Below are positions 26,774 to 36,602 of a stretch of DNA of 64,000 bases, piece by piece. Within the stretch, counting starts at the first letter, position 1. Each line of letters begins with the position of its first letter. The DNA is taken from NCBI GenBank assembly GCA_029249345.1, contig JAQWHM010000016.1, positions 1-64,000 on the forward strand, in the 5' to 3' direction. Made by a program: the position numbers and the translations under genes. The notes beneath the pieces are model-generated. The model was not told the DNA's origin and searched no databases. It was given only the letters and a program-made list of their open reading frames with translations. This DNA comes from UBA10348 sp002469915. Its GTDB lineage: Bacteria > Bacteroidota > Rhodothermia > Rhodothermales > UBA10348.

Positions 26774-29056
26774 ATGATCGCACGCGTTACCACTTTTGGT
26801 CGTATGCTTTTTGCCTTAACCGCTTTTGTTTTGCTTTTGCCGTTTTTCCATACGGCGAATGCTCAAGCGCCAGACCTGGGCGAAGAGTTTATTATTTTTG
26901 TTGAGGGCACAAACGTATTGCTTCCCTCATTTGATGGCACAGCCGTAACGGATCCAATGGATCCCAATAACATGGTTGCTCGTTTTCAGCATGGCGGTTG
27001 GGCCGCCCCAGGATTTCGTTGGGATTCTGAGGTGGGTGCAGACATGAGCTCCATGGTTGGCGCTACTGTCGCAGATGGCGGTGCATCACTTTTTCTGAAG
27101 CTGTTAGTTGATCCTTCGATGGCGGGTCAAACAGGATGTGGCACGACCACGTTCGACTGTTTGGCTATTACGTTATTTGATAAAGTGCTCGGTACAGAAG
27201 TTACTGACAACCGTGAAGGGCGTCTCAAGTGGTTTATTCCAGACGACCTTCGTGATGGTAACTGGCATAGCATCGAAATCCCGCTGCCTCCAAGCACGGG
27301 CGCTGCACAGGATTCAGCTCAGGCTGGTAAAAATGTAGATGGAACTGCATTAGCTACTCCTCTTTCGCCACTCGCAATGCATTGGGAGTATGTTGGTGGA
27401 TGGTCAGGTTACGGCTGGGGCGGAACAGCAGGAACACCTCAAGGTGCTTCTGACCCAAATTGGCAGGAGTTTGAGTGGGATGCTGTTCGTGGCATTACCG
27501 TTCACTTTGACTGGAATGGCGAAGGCTCAGACGTCCTCATGGATGACGTCTACATCGGTTCATCGAGCACAGACTTGGGCTCAGCAGTGTCTGCTCCTGC
27601 AGCCATGTCTGGTGTTACCTTTGGAACGAACGCCGCTTCGAACGTCGTCTCTTGGGCCCATAACCCAGATTTCGGTGGCTACAATGTCTATCTAGATGAG
27701 GCTGCGATTACTCAGGCAAGAATTGATGCATCTGACGTCTCCATATTTGCTACGGTCCCCTTTAATGCGGCTGACTTTAGTGTAACGCACGCCTTTCAAA
27801 TTCCACACGGATCCCTGCTTCCGTTGGACATCTACTACGCCGTCGCTTCTACTAATCTCTTTGGAGTTGCCAATTCAGACGTGAGCAACAGCTCAGGTGT
27901 TGTATCCAACACTGAGATGAGCGAACAGGCCTATATCATTGAAATTGACGACGCGAACGCTGATGCCATTTTTAATGCGGTTGCATCAGAAACAGTATCA
28001 GATGACGCTTTCCCAGCGAAAACAATTCCCTTCATGGTAGATTCCTCTCATTGGAGTGCGAGTGAGGGAGCCCTGCCGGATAACAATACAGACGTTTCTG
28101 GTACATTCAAGGTTGGGTTTAATCGCTCATTCAATGAGCTTTACATCTACGGCGAAGTCACCGATGACGTATTGGGCTTACAGCCTGGAACGACTGCCGA
28201 CAACATTGGCGGTACCGGTTGGGGATTCGACTCTGTTGAGTTGGGATGGGGAGCATATGATGTGAGAAATGCTAGTGGTTCACTTCTCGCAGGTGCGCCA
28301 CAGCAGAGCTTCCAGCGCGAAGCTACACCTGATTACCAGATGAGAATTTCTTGGTTGGGTGATGAAGCAGCGTTAGATCCGGGCAACACCAGTACATTTA
28401 TCACCACTGGAACGGGTGAAACGGGTGAAGGCGAATCAGTTGGTGGTCGTACTGTTATGGCTCTTCTCGAAGATGGAGCAGGTGCAAACATCGGCTACAA
28501 ATTCCTAACGGTTTATAACTTCGCTGATTTCAGATTCTCGGGTAATGCAACTGATGTTCCGTTTACGCCTCCATCTGTGGACGACCTAGCGTTGGTTCCT
28601 TTCAACATTGCCATTAATGATAATGACGATGCTGCATCCACCGCTGCTGACCGTGAACGTCAGGTTCAGTGGTCAACGAAGCCGACGGCGAACAATGCTT
28701 GGTGGAACACTCCATCACAGTGGATGACCGTTGCAATGGTTGGGACTTCTGTCACCGCTACAGCGAATGAAGAAGAAGTTCTTCCTGGAGAATTTGCATT
28801 ACAGCAAAATTATCCAAACCCATTCAACCCTTCCACATCGATCGCATTTACGTTGCCTCAGTCAGAGAACGTGACGCTTTCGGTGTACAATGTGCTTGGC
28901 CAAAAGGTCGCAACATTGATCTCGGGTCAGACCATGAATGTGGGAACCCACACGGTTCAGTTTGATGCAAGTTCTCTTGCGTCTGGAATGTATCTCTACC
29001 GTTTGGACGCTGGTTCGTCTTACAGCAAGACGCACACCATGATGCTCATGAAGTAG
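26774..29056 (+). CDS. Secreted carbohydrate-binding multidomain protein with sorting tail
   Basis: A 760-residue exported protein. After a signal peptide (to about TANAQ-A) come a beta-sandwich (about 20-265, with WHSIEIPLPP and VHFDWNGEGSDVLMDDVYIG, like CBM-type jelly rolls), a fibronectin-III-like part (about 275-365), a CBM9/DOMON-like sandwich (about 385-660, FNELYIYGEVTDDV...WGFDSVELGWG) and the sorting domain QNYPNPFNPSTSIAF. No catalytic site is visible. It probably binds glucan at the surface. GGAGG six bases before ATG 26774 fixes the start. It is first in the operator-controlled operon and is followed by two tandem hairpins. Confidence 0.85.
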   Translation: MIARVTTFGRMLFALTAFVLLLPFFHTANAQAPDLGEEFIIFVEGTNVLLPSFDGTAVTDPMDPNNMVARFQHGGWAAPGFRWDSEVGADMSSMVGATVADGGASLFLKLLVDPSMAGQTGCGTTTFDCLAITLFDKVLGTEVTDNREGRLKWFIPDDLRDGNWHSIEIPLPPSTGAAQDSAQAGKNVDGTALATPLSPLAMHWEYVGGWSGYGWGGTAGTPQGASDPNWQEFEWDAVRGITVHFDWNGEGSDVLMDDVYIGSSSTDLGSAVSAPAAMSGVTFGTNAASNVVSWAHNPDFGGYNVYLDEAAITQARIDASDVSIFATVPFNAADFSVTHAFQIPHGSLLPLDIYYAVASTNLFGVANSDVSNSSGVVSNTEMSEQAYIIEIDDANADAIFNAVASETVSDDAFPAKTIPFMVDSSHWSASEGALPDNNTDVSGTFKVGFNRSFNELYIYGEVTDDVLGLQPGTTADNIGGTGWGFDSVELGWGAYDVRNASGSLLAGAPQQSFQREATPDYQMRISWLGDEAALDPGNTSTFITTGTGETGEGESVGGRTVMALLEDGAGANIGYKFLTVYNFADFRFSGNATDVPFTPPSVDDLALVPFNIAINDNDDAASTAADRERQVQWSTKPTANNAWWNTPSQWMTVAMVGTSVTATANEEEVLPGEFALQQNYPNPFNPSTSIAFTLPQSENVTLSVYNVLGQKVATLISGQTMNVGTHTVQFDASSLASGMYLYRLDAGSSYSKTHTMMLMK

Positions 29057-29072
29057 AAATTCTGCGCTGTTC

Positions 29073-29117
29073 ATGGCGGGTCGAGACTCAGGTCTCGACC
29101 CGCCATTGAACTTTTAT
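29073..29117 (+). terminator. Intrinsic terminator after the binding-protein gene
   Basis: A 15-bp stem (ATGGCGGGTCGAGAC, 29073-29087, with 29092-29106, loop TCAG) is followed by TTGAACTTTTATT. It lies 17 bases after the stop at 29056. It may be partial, lowering but not stopping expression of the receptor gene. Confidence 0.75.
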
Positions 29118-29137
29118 TCCTAGGGTAAAAGTTCAAT
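29105..29137 (+). other. Second hairpin overlapping the terminator tail
   Basis: ATTGAACTTTTA (29105-29116) pairs with TAAAAGTTCAAT (29126-29137), loop of nine bases. Its left arm uses the T-rich tail of the preceding terminator, so the two folds compete. This arrangement could tune read-through or protect the upstream mRNA's 3' end. Confidence 0.5.
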
Positions 29138-29230
29138 CAGGCCAGAATACTTCACTTCTCAAGACCGATTAATGTCTCTATTCTGAGTTCTTTCTCAGAA
29201 TCACAACCATCGAAGAAAGGCCTTTACTCG

Positions 29231-32026
29231 ATGAGAATATCTAGCGTTTCTCTTTGCCTGGCTCTGCTGGGCCTCCTTCTGATCTCTACCTCTAAGCCTA
29301 CATTTGCCGGCGACTCCAGTCCGAATAGGGACATTTATGGAAAGATCGCTGGTAAAGTTGTGGATGCCGCGACCGGGCAGCCTTTACCTGGGGTGAATGT
29401 ATTCCTCGATGGCACGACCCAAGGGTCAGCCACGGATGAAAACGGGGATTATATTATACTCCGCATCCGCCCGGGAACGTATACCGTTAAAGCCACCTTT
29501 ATCGGCTTCGCCAGTCAGTCTATGGAAGGTGTGAAGGTGCAAGTGGATCAAACCACGCGTGTCAATTTCACCCTGGCAGAAGAGGTGTTTGAAGGGGAGG
29601 AAATCGTGGTAACGGCTGAGAGAGGAATCGTCCAAATGGACCGGACGACCACCACTGCTGTAGTCGATTCAGAGCAGTTGCAGGCGCTACCCGTTACCAC
29701 TATTGGTGACGCGATCAACTTGCAGGCTGGCGTTGTTGATGGTCGATTCCGAGGAGGTCGATCCGGAGAGGTCGCCTATCTCGTAAATGGCGTCCCCATT
29801 AATAATGCGTTCAATAACCAAGCTGCTTTCGAAGTTGAGCAGAATATGGTTTCTAGCCTCCAGGTTATCAGTGGTGTGTTCAACGCTGAATACGGCCAAG
29901 CACAGTCCGGGATCGTGAATATTGTTACAAAGGACGTCCCTAGAGAGTGGTCCGCAAGTGTATTGACTTACGCGGGTTCTATTGTGTCCGACAGAGAATT
30001 GGAGTACGTAAATCGATTGACGGGTCCAGGTCTCCAACTAAGCGCAAATGACTTCGCTTCGGAAATGGTCGGATACTCAGATGCTGCAGACTTCCGGAAT
30101 TCCACGGACGTTCAGCTGTCAATTGGTGGCCCGCTCTTGAAAGAGCGTCTCGGGTTTCAGATGACAGGCCGACTTTTTCAAGATAACGGCCATCTTATGG
30201 GACGAGATTTATTCGCTCCCAGTGACTCGTCAACCGGATTGAATTCGAGCTCGAATACTGACTTTTGGAATGTACAGTCAACCGGTTCCGGTGAATTCGT
30301 TCATATGAATACGAATGAACGTTATAGTCTGAACACGACAGTTACGGCTGCGCTGTCAAGCACCGCGAAATTAGAGTACAATCTGTTTTTGCAGGATGGA
30401 AAGTTTGAAAATTATAGTCATGGTGGGAAATACGTGCCTAATGGTCGTAATGCCGGATATTTCGGAAGCCAGACACACATCTTGAGTTTTAGATATACCG
30501 TAGGTCAGCGTTCTTTCGGTAATGTTTCTTACAGCTACTTGCGTGATAAGTACGACAGCTATCTGTTTGACTGCGATGAGATTGACGACATTGGAAATCT
30601 TGATTGTGGTGACAATGTCTACCAGTGGCCCCAGAAGAGTAGTTTGAATGGCCAGAATGCTTTTGCAGTAGCTGGTAATGATCTGTATACAGTTGACGAG
30701 CTGACGGAGACCCATACTATTCTGGCCGATTTTTCTAGCCAGATTAATAATGTTCATCTCGTTAAAGCGGGTGTAATGACCCGTCTGCACAGTCTGAACA
30801 ATCGGGGTTATGGCATAGAGCGTTCGGCACGTACGAATAATCAACCGCGTATATCGCCTGACGTCTTTTCAGATAATACGCTGAGCGCTAGTCCAACTGA
30901 GTTCTCTGCCTATGTGCAGGATAAGATGGAATTCACTGGCTTGATTGTGAATGCAGGTCTTCGTTTCGATCTCTTCGATCCAGACTATCTGATTCCCAAT
31001 GATTGGGCGCAGGCAGAAGCGGTAGAGGTGATTGATCCCGATAATAAAACGGAATTGATCTCAAATAGGAAGGATGCTCCGGTAAAAGCTCAGTTTAGCC
31101 CTCGTTTAGGGGTTGCATTCCCGATTTCATCAACGGGTGTGATGCGTTTTTCTGCTGGGATGTTTTTTCAGATTCCGGCTTTGAACTTGTTATATACCAA
31201 TCCGGAGTATGAGGTCAACCCGGCCTCTAGTTCCAATCAGTTTGGTAATCCCTCCATTGACCCAGAGCGCACCCTTTCATTCGAAGTGGGTTTGCAGCAG
31301 GGTCTGACCGAAGAAATTGCTCTGGAACTGACCATTTTTTCCAAGGATGTCAGGAATTTGACTGGGCAGGAAGTGCTGCGGACCCCAACGGGAGATTTTG
31401 CCATTCGTTGGATTAACCGAGACTACGGTACAATCCGAGGAATGACCTTCTCGTTGTTTGACAGACCTGGTGGGATGCTTTCTTGGACGCTTGATTACAC
31501 GCTCCAATTTGCTGAGGGTACGTCCTCCGATCCGGGTCAGGCCTTCGGTCGACAACAATCGGGACTAGAAGAAATTCTATCACTGGTTCGCTTGAATTGG
31601 GATAGACGTCATGTGGTGAACAACACCGTTACGATCGAGCCGTTTAAGAACTTCAATTTTACCTTGGTGAACTACTTACGCTCGGGAGAGCCGTATACGA
31701 CGACTCGAAGCTTCGTTCGGTCTACGTTGGAAAATAATGCTAATCGTCCCATTCAGTTCTGGTCCGATCTGAGAGCGTATTACAAACCGTCCTTCATCGA
31801 TCGTGATTTCCAGATTTTCCTCCAGATTCAGAATCTGTTTGACAACGAAGTCAAATATGCTGTTTACTCGTCTACAGGACGGGTCGACGAGGATTTGCAG
31901 AAGGAGCTGTTTAGGAATACGGGTGCTCAGGTTGGGGGCCTTAATTCTCTGGATGAGTTCTATGCTCGCCCAGAATGGGTTTCGGCACCTCGTAAGATAA
32001 GTCTGGGTCTAAACCTCAAATTCTAA
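29231..32026 (+). CDS. TonB-dependent receptor with carboxypeptidase-regulatory-like N-terminal domain
   Basis: A 931-residue outer-membrane receptor. After a signal peptide (to about TFAG-D) come a CarboxypepD_reg-like domain (about 38-118, IAGKVVDAATGQPLPGVNVFL), a plug (about 125-235, VVDSEQLQALPVTTIGDAINLQAGVV and NAEYGQAQSGIVNIVTKDVP) and a beta barrel to the C-terminal Phe of GLNLKF. It imports a large solute with energy from TonB. No SusD homologue adjoins it; its partners are the large exported protein nine bases downstream and the CBM protein upstream. The cluster suggests glucan oligosaccharides as substrate. Confidence 0.93.
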   Translation: MRISSVSLCLALLGLLLISTSKPTFAGDSSPNRDIYGKIAGKVVDAATGQPLPGVNVFLDGTTQGSATDENGDYIILRIRPGTYTVKATFIGFASQSMEGVKVQVDQTTRVNFTLAEEVFEGEEIVVTAERGIVQMDRTTTTAVVDSEQLQALPVTTIGDAINLQAGVVDGRFRGGRSGEVAYLVNGVPINNAFNNQAAFEVEQNMVSSLQVISGVFNAEYGQAQSGIVNIVTKDVPREWSASVLTYAGSIVSDRELEYVNRLTGPGLQLSANDFASEMVGYSDAADFRNSTDVQLSIGGPLLKERLGFQMTGRLFQDNGHLMGRDLFAPSDSSTGLNSSSNTDFWNVQSTGSGEFVHMNTNERYSLNTTVTAALSSTAKLEYNLFLQDGKFENYSHGGKYVPNGRNAGYFGSQTHILSFRYTVGQRSFGNVSYSYLRDKYDSYLFDCDEIDDIGNLDCGDNVYQWPQKSSLNGQNAFAVAGNDLYTVDELTETHTILADFSSQINNVHLVKAGVMTRLHSLNNRGYGIERSARTNNQPRISPDVFSDNTLSASPTEFSAYVQDKMEFTGLIVNAGLRFDLFDPDYLIPNDWAQAEAVEVIDPDNKTELISNRKDAPVKAQFSPRLGVAFPISSTGVMRFSAGMFFQIPALNLLYTNPEYEVNPASSSNQFGNPSIDPERTLSFEVGLQQGLTEEIALELTIFSKDVRNLTGQEVLRTPTGDFAIRWINRDYGTIRGMTFSLFDRPGGMLSWTLDYTLQFAEGTSSDPGQAFGRQQSGLEEILSLVRLNWDRRHVVNNTVTIEPFKNFNFTLVNYLRSGEPYTTTRSFVRSTLENNANRPIQFWSDLRAYYKPSFIDRDFQIFLQIQNLFDNEVKYAVYSSTGRVDEDLQKELFRNTGAQVGGLNSLDEFYARPEWVSAPRKISLGLNLKF

Positions 32027-32034
32027 CCGCTTTT

Positions 32035-35000
32035 ATGGCAAATCGAAAACCAATTGTTTCGTTGTGCGGATCCGAAAGCGGAATGAGTGCGCAACCTCAA
32101 AAAAAGATGTTGAGAAAAGGAATGAAGCAAGTCTTAGTGCTTCTGGTGGTCTTAACCTGCGGATTGTGGGTAACCGATGCCAATAGTCAAAACATCCCAA
32201 GGGAATACCGTGGGGATGAAGATCTGATTGCCAGGGGTATTCTGGATGGAAACCTGATTGAAACCAACTTCAGGAATCACGGGGAGTTGGCTCGCTGGAA
32301 TGATCTCCCGTGGGGAATTTGGCCGCGTGGAATTGGTGGCCGCCATATTGATGGTATTGGTATCAATATTGCCGGTAGAGTTCCTGGAGAAAGGCAAAAA
32401 TGGCCTTTTTACGGTGGTAAATCCGATACGCTGGTGAATCCCGTCGTTCTTACGTACCGAGAGGCTGGAAAAAGATTAAGCCCGGATGGTTCTCTTTGGG
32501 GCTGGCTTCCGCTGAATGGATTTCATAACGAGACTCGTTTTAACCGTCTAGGTGAACTCGAACCCACTCCGGCCTTGAGTGATGACCGAACTTCATGGCC
32601 ATCGTTTTGGCCTGACCGACTGGATAACCCGGACGATCCCGGCTGGTCAAACGAATGGAATGGCTTTTTTGGGCGCGGTGTGTTCAATGCTGATCTTGAA
32701 GGTTTCTATGTAATCGATGATTATTCTGACCTTGAATATTCGGTAGATCCCGAAACCCAACAGCCCCTTAGTCAGTGGGGTGTTTTTTATCCCTCACCAT
32801 CAGATTCAACGATCGGTGGACTGGCGTTGCAGACTAAGGTCCGCATTTTTCAGTGGGCTAATATCTTGGCCGAAGACACTGCATTTATTCTGTATCGCAT
32901 CACCAATACCGGTGAAAAGGACTATCGGTATAACTCCAGTGGTGACGAAGGAGTTTTCTTTGGCCAGATCATGGATTATGGTCTAGGAAATGAGGAGGGC
33001 GACGAGAATGCAGCTTTTGACGCGTTGCAGGATGTAACCTACGGCTGGGACCAAGATGGAATTGGTCAGCATCCCGACGGAACGCTGTATGATCTAGGAT
33101 ATACAGGTTTTGCGTTTTTGGAAAGTCCTTCCCGAGCCGAAGATGGTTTGGATAATGATCAGGATGGAATCATTGACGAGCAGCGTTTTGGTGGTGCAGG
33201 TCGATTGCTTGAAAGTCAGCTTTCGATCGAGAGTTACTTCAACGCCAATTATGATGTGATAGCTTTTGAAGCATTTCACGGGCCCCTCAGTGAGACGGCT
33301 GCCTATAAAGCTGGGCGCTGGTTTACGGGTGACGAGAATTTAGACTGGGTTGCCTATGATGATGCCAATCAAAACGGGGCCTATGATTCAGGTGAGTTTA
33401 TTAATAATGATGTTGGTAGAGATGGAAAAGGCCCTTTCGATCTGAATTATCCTGGTCCGGATGATGGTGAAGCAGATGGTATGCCTACTCCTGGAGAACC
33501 AAACTTTGACGAGCTGGATATTGGGGAATCAGATCAAATTGGTTTGACCGGATTTGACTTGAATTCAAGGCCATTTTACGAGAGTGGGGACAACCTCAGG
33601 GACGACACATGGATGTTTGACCGCATTCTCAACTACGCTCAGTTCCCACTAGGTACACCTTCGGACGCGTTTGAAGCCGATATCGAGCCGTTCTTGTTGT
33701 TTGTCAGTGGACCTGTAAATCTATCTGTCGGTGCGACGGACTTCTTCTCGACCGCTTGGATCTTTGGGGAAGATGAAAATGACTTCTTCAAAAACCGTAA
33801 GACGGTTCAGAGTATCTATGATGCGGATTACAATTTCGCTCAAGCACCTTTCATGCCTACGCTAGCTGCCATTCCCGGAGATGAGCGAGTTGTATTGACA
33901 TGGGACACGGTAGCTGTTTCGAGTTTTGACCGGTTCAGCCAGACGTTCGATTTCGAAGGGTTCAAATTGTACAAAGGCTCCGATGCGTTGCTTTCAGATG
34001 CCCGTACGATTACCAACATCGATGGAACGCCGACCTTCTTTGAGCCTTTGGCGCGGTGGGATCTAGATAACGGCCTCGCCGGACCGGTTACGGTCCTTGA
34101 GGGAGAGGGTGTGTATGATCTCGGTTCTGACACAGGTCTATCTTACTTCTACGTTGACGAAAACGTCAATAATGGAGTGAAGTATTACTACGCATTAGTT
34201 GCGTACGATCATGGTATTCCTGATCCCGTTTCAGGCGATCCTACGGTAGATCCACAGGAAAACATTTTCAATATTTCCATTGATCTTGCAGGAAACGTGC
34301 TTGGCGTTTCAAGTAATGCGGCAATTGTTATTCCTCGCTCGCGCCCGGCTGGGTACATTAGCGGAGACGTAAACGAAGACCTGAGCGAAGTGACGAGTGG
34401 TCTGGGATCGGGCTCTATTTTCGTATCGGTTGAAAGCGATGCCGATGTCATTCCAGACAATCCGTACAGAGTTCGCTTTTATAGCGGTGAAGATGAGTAC
34501 GCTGCAACTGATATAGAGGTGACTACCGAGTACGACATCTTTAATGCTGGTACAAATGAGGTTATGATTAAACGGACTCCTCTTGTTCCGACCACTCCCA
34601 TGGTGGATGGATTCGTAGTCGAGTTTGATAACTATAGGTCTATTCCGGGTACCATAGAGTACAACCCGATTCAGACAGGCTGGGTAAGTAATGCCGGCTC
34701 TGCAAACGAATTGGTGGATCTTGATCCGACGGTATTGGATGGATTTGATACAAACTGGTTTGCAGTTGTTCAGCGCGATTCCTCAGGTGCCTTTTTCCAT
34801 TCACAGGATGACTTTGAACTCCGGTTCGTGGACCCCAATGATTCCACGTATACCCCGCCCCGATTTGGGTTTACCTTCTTGCGAAGTCCCATTCCCGTTT
34901 ATGCATATAATTTGGGCACGGGAGAAGAGGTTGAGCTGTTTGTGCAGGATCTCGACGGCGACCGAGTCTTTGGGCCTGGTGACGAGCTGATCATTTCGGA

Positions 35001-35499
35001 AAAGTTTGGCTTTCAGCACAAGTTCAGACATCGCGTGATTTTTAATGTGCCTGAAGGTGAAACATCGGTAGCTCCTAGCTCTGGTGATGTTGTTCGTATC
35101 ACCACCTTGAAGGAGTTTCAGACCGGTGATTATTTCCAATTCACGTTGAAAAGTGCGTACGTCGATGCTGACTTGGCGGAGTCGGAATTGGATGATATCG
35201 CGGTCGTACCGAACCCGTATGTAGGTGGGTCTTTGCTCGAAAGTCGATCCCAGATTTCTGGTCGAGGAGAGCGGCGCATTGAGTTCATCAACTTGCCTCA
35301 AGTATGTACTATTTCCATCTTTAATCTTCGGGGTGAACTCGTTAATACCATCGAGCACAATAGCGTGGGTTCAGACGGATCAGAAAGTTGGGATTTGAGA
35401 ACATCTGGAAAGCAGGACATCGCTTACGGTGTTTACATCTATCACATTAAAGCTCCGGGCGTCGGAGAGCACGTCGGCAAATTTGCCGTCGTCAAGTGA
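32035..35499 (+). CDS. Large exported protein of TonB-receptor locus, sorting-type C-terminus
   Basis: A 1154-residue protein with a signal peptide visible at about residues 25-52; ATG 32107 or 32122 are equally possible starts. Two acidic loops look like calcium sites (DGLDNDQDGIIDEQ and DDANQNGAYDSGEF). Later parts look like fibronectin folds (RVVLTWDTVAVSSFDRFSQTFDFEGFKLYKG) and the end (VVPNPYVGG...WDLRTSGKQDIAYGVYIYHI) is a sorting-type domain. No enzyme motif is seen. Such proteins regularly follow carboxypeptidase-domain receptors in Rhodothermota and Ignavibacteria-like genomes and may act in place of SusD; this role is inference. Confidence 0.75.
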   Translation: MANRKPIVSLCGSESGMSAQPQKKMLRKGMKQVLVLLVVLTCGLWVTDANSQNIPREYRGDEDLIARGILDGNLIETNFRNHGELARWNDLPWGIWPRGIGGRHIDGIGINIAGRVPGERQKWPFYGGKSDTLVNPVVLTYREAGKRLSPDGSLWGWLPLNGFHNETRFNRLGELEPTPALSDDRTSWPSFWPDRLDNPDDPGWSNEWNGFFGRGVFNADLEGFYVIDDYSDLEYSVDPETQQPLSQWGVFYPSPSDSTIGGLALQTKVRIFQWANILAEDTAFILYRITNTGEKDYRYNSSGDEGVFFGQIMDYGLGNEEGDENAAFDALQDVTYGWDQDGIGQHPDGTLYDLGYTGFAFLESPSRAEDGLDNDQDGIIDEQRFGGAGRLLESQLSIESYFNANYDVIAFEAFHGPLSETAAYKAGRWFTGDENLDWVAYDDANQNGAYDSGEFINNDVGRDGKGPFDLNYPGPDDGEADGMPTPGEPNFDELDIGESDQIGLTGFDLNSRPFYESGDNLRDDTWMFDRILNYAQFPLGTPSDAFEADIEPFLLFVSGPVNLSVGATDFFSTAWIFGEDENDFFKNRKTVQSIYDADYNFAQAPFMPTLAAIPGDERVVLTWDTVAVSSFDRFSQTFDFEGFKLYKGSDALLSDARTITNIDGTPTFFEPLARWDLDNGLAGPVTVLEGEGVYDLGSDTGLSYFYVDENVNNGVKYYYALVAYDHGIPDPVSGDPTVDPQENIFNISIDLAGNVLGVSSNAAIVIPRSRPAGYISGDVNEDLSEVTSGLGSGSIFVSVESDADVIPDNPYRVRFYSGEDEYAATDIEVTTEYDIFNAGTNEVMIKRTPLVPTTPMVDGFVVEFDNYRSIPGTIEYNPIQTGWVSNAGSANELVDLDPTVLDGFDTNWFAVVQRDSSGAFFHSQDDFELRFVDPNDSTYTPPRFGFTFLRSPIPVYAYNLGTGEEVELFVQDLDGDRVFGPGDELIISEKFGFQHKFRHRVIFNVPEGETSVAPSSGDVVRITTLKEFQTGDYFQFTLKSAYVDADLAESELDDIAVVPNPYVGGSLLESRSQISGRGERRIEFINLPQVCTISIFNLRGELVNTIEHNSVGSDGSESWDLRTSGKQDIAYGVYIYHIKAPGVGEHVGKFAVVK

Positions 35500-35513
35500 T
35501 GGAGGCCACCCTT

Positions 35514-36578
35514 ATGAAACGTTGTAATTCATTGAATCACATGAGAAAGTCACTCACCCTTTTGCTGTTAGCCCTTTTGCTTGGCACGAGCAATCCAGGT
35601 GCTGCACAAAGCCGAGTCGGCACAACAGCAGCGACGTTCCTGACATTAGGAGCTGGTGCAAGAGGTACTTCACTGGGCCATGCTTATACGGCAATTGCCA
35701 CAGGTCCCGATGCGCTGTTCTGGAATCCGGGAGGTGCTGCCCGATCCTACAATGATCGTATGAGAGGGGGCGTGCTGTTTTCGAGTAATAAGTGGTTAGC
35801 GGGCATTGACTACAATGCCTTTGCGGTAACGATACCGGTAACCTCAACAGGCGTTTTTGGGTTGAGTCTGGCTACGGTAGACTATGGGAGAATGGATGTG
35901 CGCTCAGTAGCTCGACCTGAAGGTACGGGAGAGACCTTTGGGGCTTCAGACCTCAGCCTAGCTCTGACGTATGCGATGCCATTGACTCCTTCGTTCTTCT
36001 TCGGAGGGTCAACTAAATATGTGTACCAGTCCATTCGGGATATGTCTGCAAAGACAGTTGCCTTTGATTTTGGATTTGTACTGGTAACAGATTATCTGAA
36101 TGGAGCCCAAATCGCAGCCTCCATCATGAACTTCGGTGGAAAGATGCAGATGCAAGGCATCAATTCTGAATTAAATGTCGATCTCGATGAGAAAAACACC
36201 GGTAGCACGGAAAGTATTCCCGCGCGCATCCGGATGGATCAGTGGGACCTACCGATTTCGTTTAAGCTGGGAGTGGGTATCCCGGTCATTTCTACATCCA
36301 ATGTGGAATTGATGATGCTGGCTGATGCCAATCAGACAAATGACAACAATTTGAATTCGGATTTGGGAGCTCAGTTGAAGTACTTCACGCGCAACTTGGC
36401 ATTTAACACACGTGTTGGATACAAGGATGCGAATCTAGATAATGTAGATACTCATTGGTCCTATGGAGCCGGTCTAGAAGTAGAACTAGCAGGAGCTCGG
36501 TTTGGCTTTGATTTCGCCTACATTCCTTTCGATTTACTAGACGACACCAGAACATTTGACCTTCGAATCTATTTCTAA
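35514..36578 (+). CDS. PorV/PorQ-family outer-membrane protein
   Basis: A 354-residue beta-barrel protein. A signal peptide (LTLLLLALLLGTSNPGAAQ) precedes the family signature TTAATFLTLGAGARGTSLGHAYTAIATGPDALFWNPGGAA. PorV shuttles cargo of type IX secretion at the outer membrane; many paralogues in Rhodothermota sit behind TonB receptors and have no assigned function. ATG 35514 is chosen because GGAGG lies eight bases before it; the preceding gene's TGA is just upstream of that site. It might chaperone the sorting-tail protein encoded just before it. Confidence 0.85.
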   Translation: MKRCNSLNHMRKSLTLLLLALLLGTSNPGAAQSRVGTTAATFLTLGAGARGTSLGHAYTAIATGPDALFWNPGGAARSYNDRMRGGVLFSSNKWLAGIDYNAFAVTIPVTSTGVFGLSLATVDYGRMDVRSVARPEGTGETFGASDLSLALTYAMPLTPSFFFGGSTKYVYQSIRDMSAKTVAFDFGFVLVTDYLNGAQIAASIMNFGGKMQMQGINSELNVDLDEKNTGSTESIPARIRMDQWDLPISFKLGVGIPVISTSNVELMMLADANQTNDNNLNSDLGAQLKYFTRNLAFNTRVGYKDANLDNVDTHWSYGAGLEVELAGARFGFDFAYIPFDLLDDTRTFDLRIYF

Positions 36579-36602
36579 GCTTGAATTTCTGGCACAACAG
36601 TG

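Noticed and set aside
30371..30844. 157-codon open frame antisense to the TonB receptor
   Set aside because: It is Ile/Thr-rich without domain features and is fully covered by the receptor gene.
34801..35358. 185-codon open frame antisense to the large exported protein
   Set aside because: It has no start context or known motif and is explained by the reverse of an acidic coding region.
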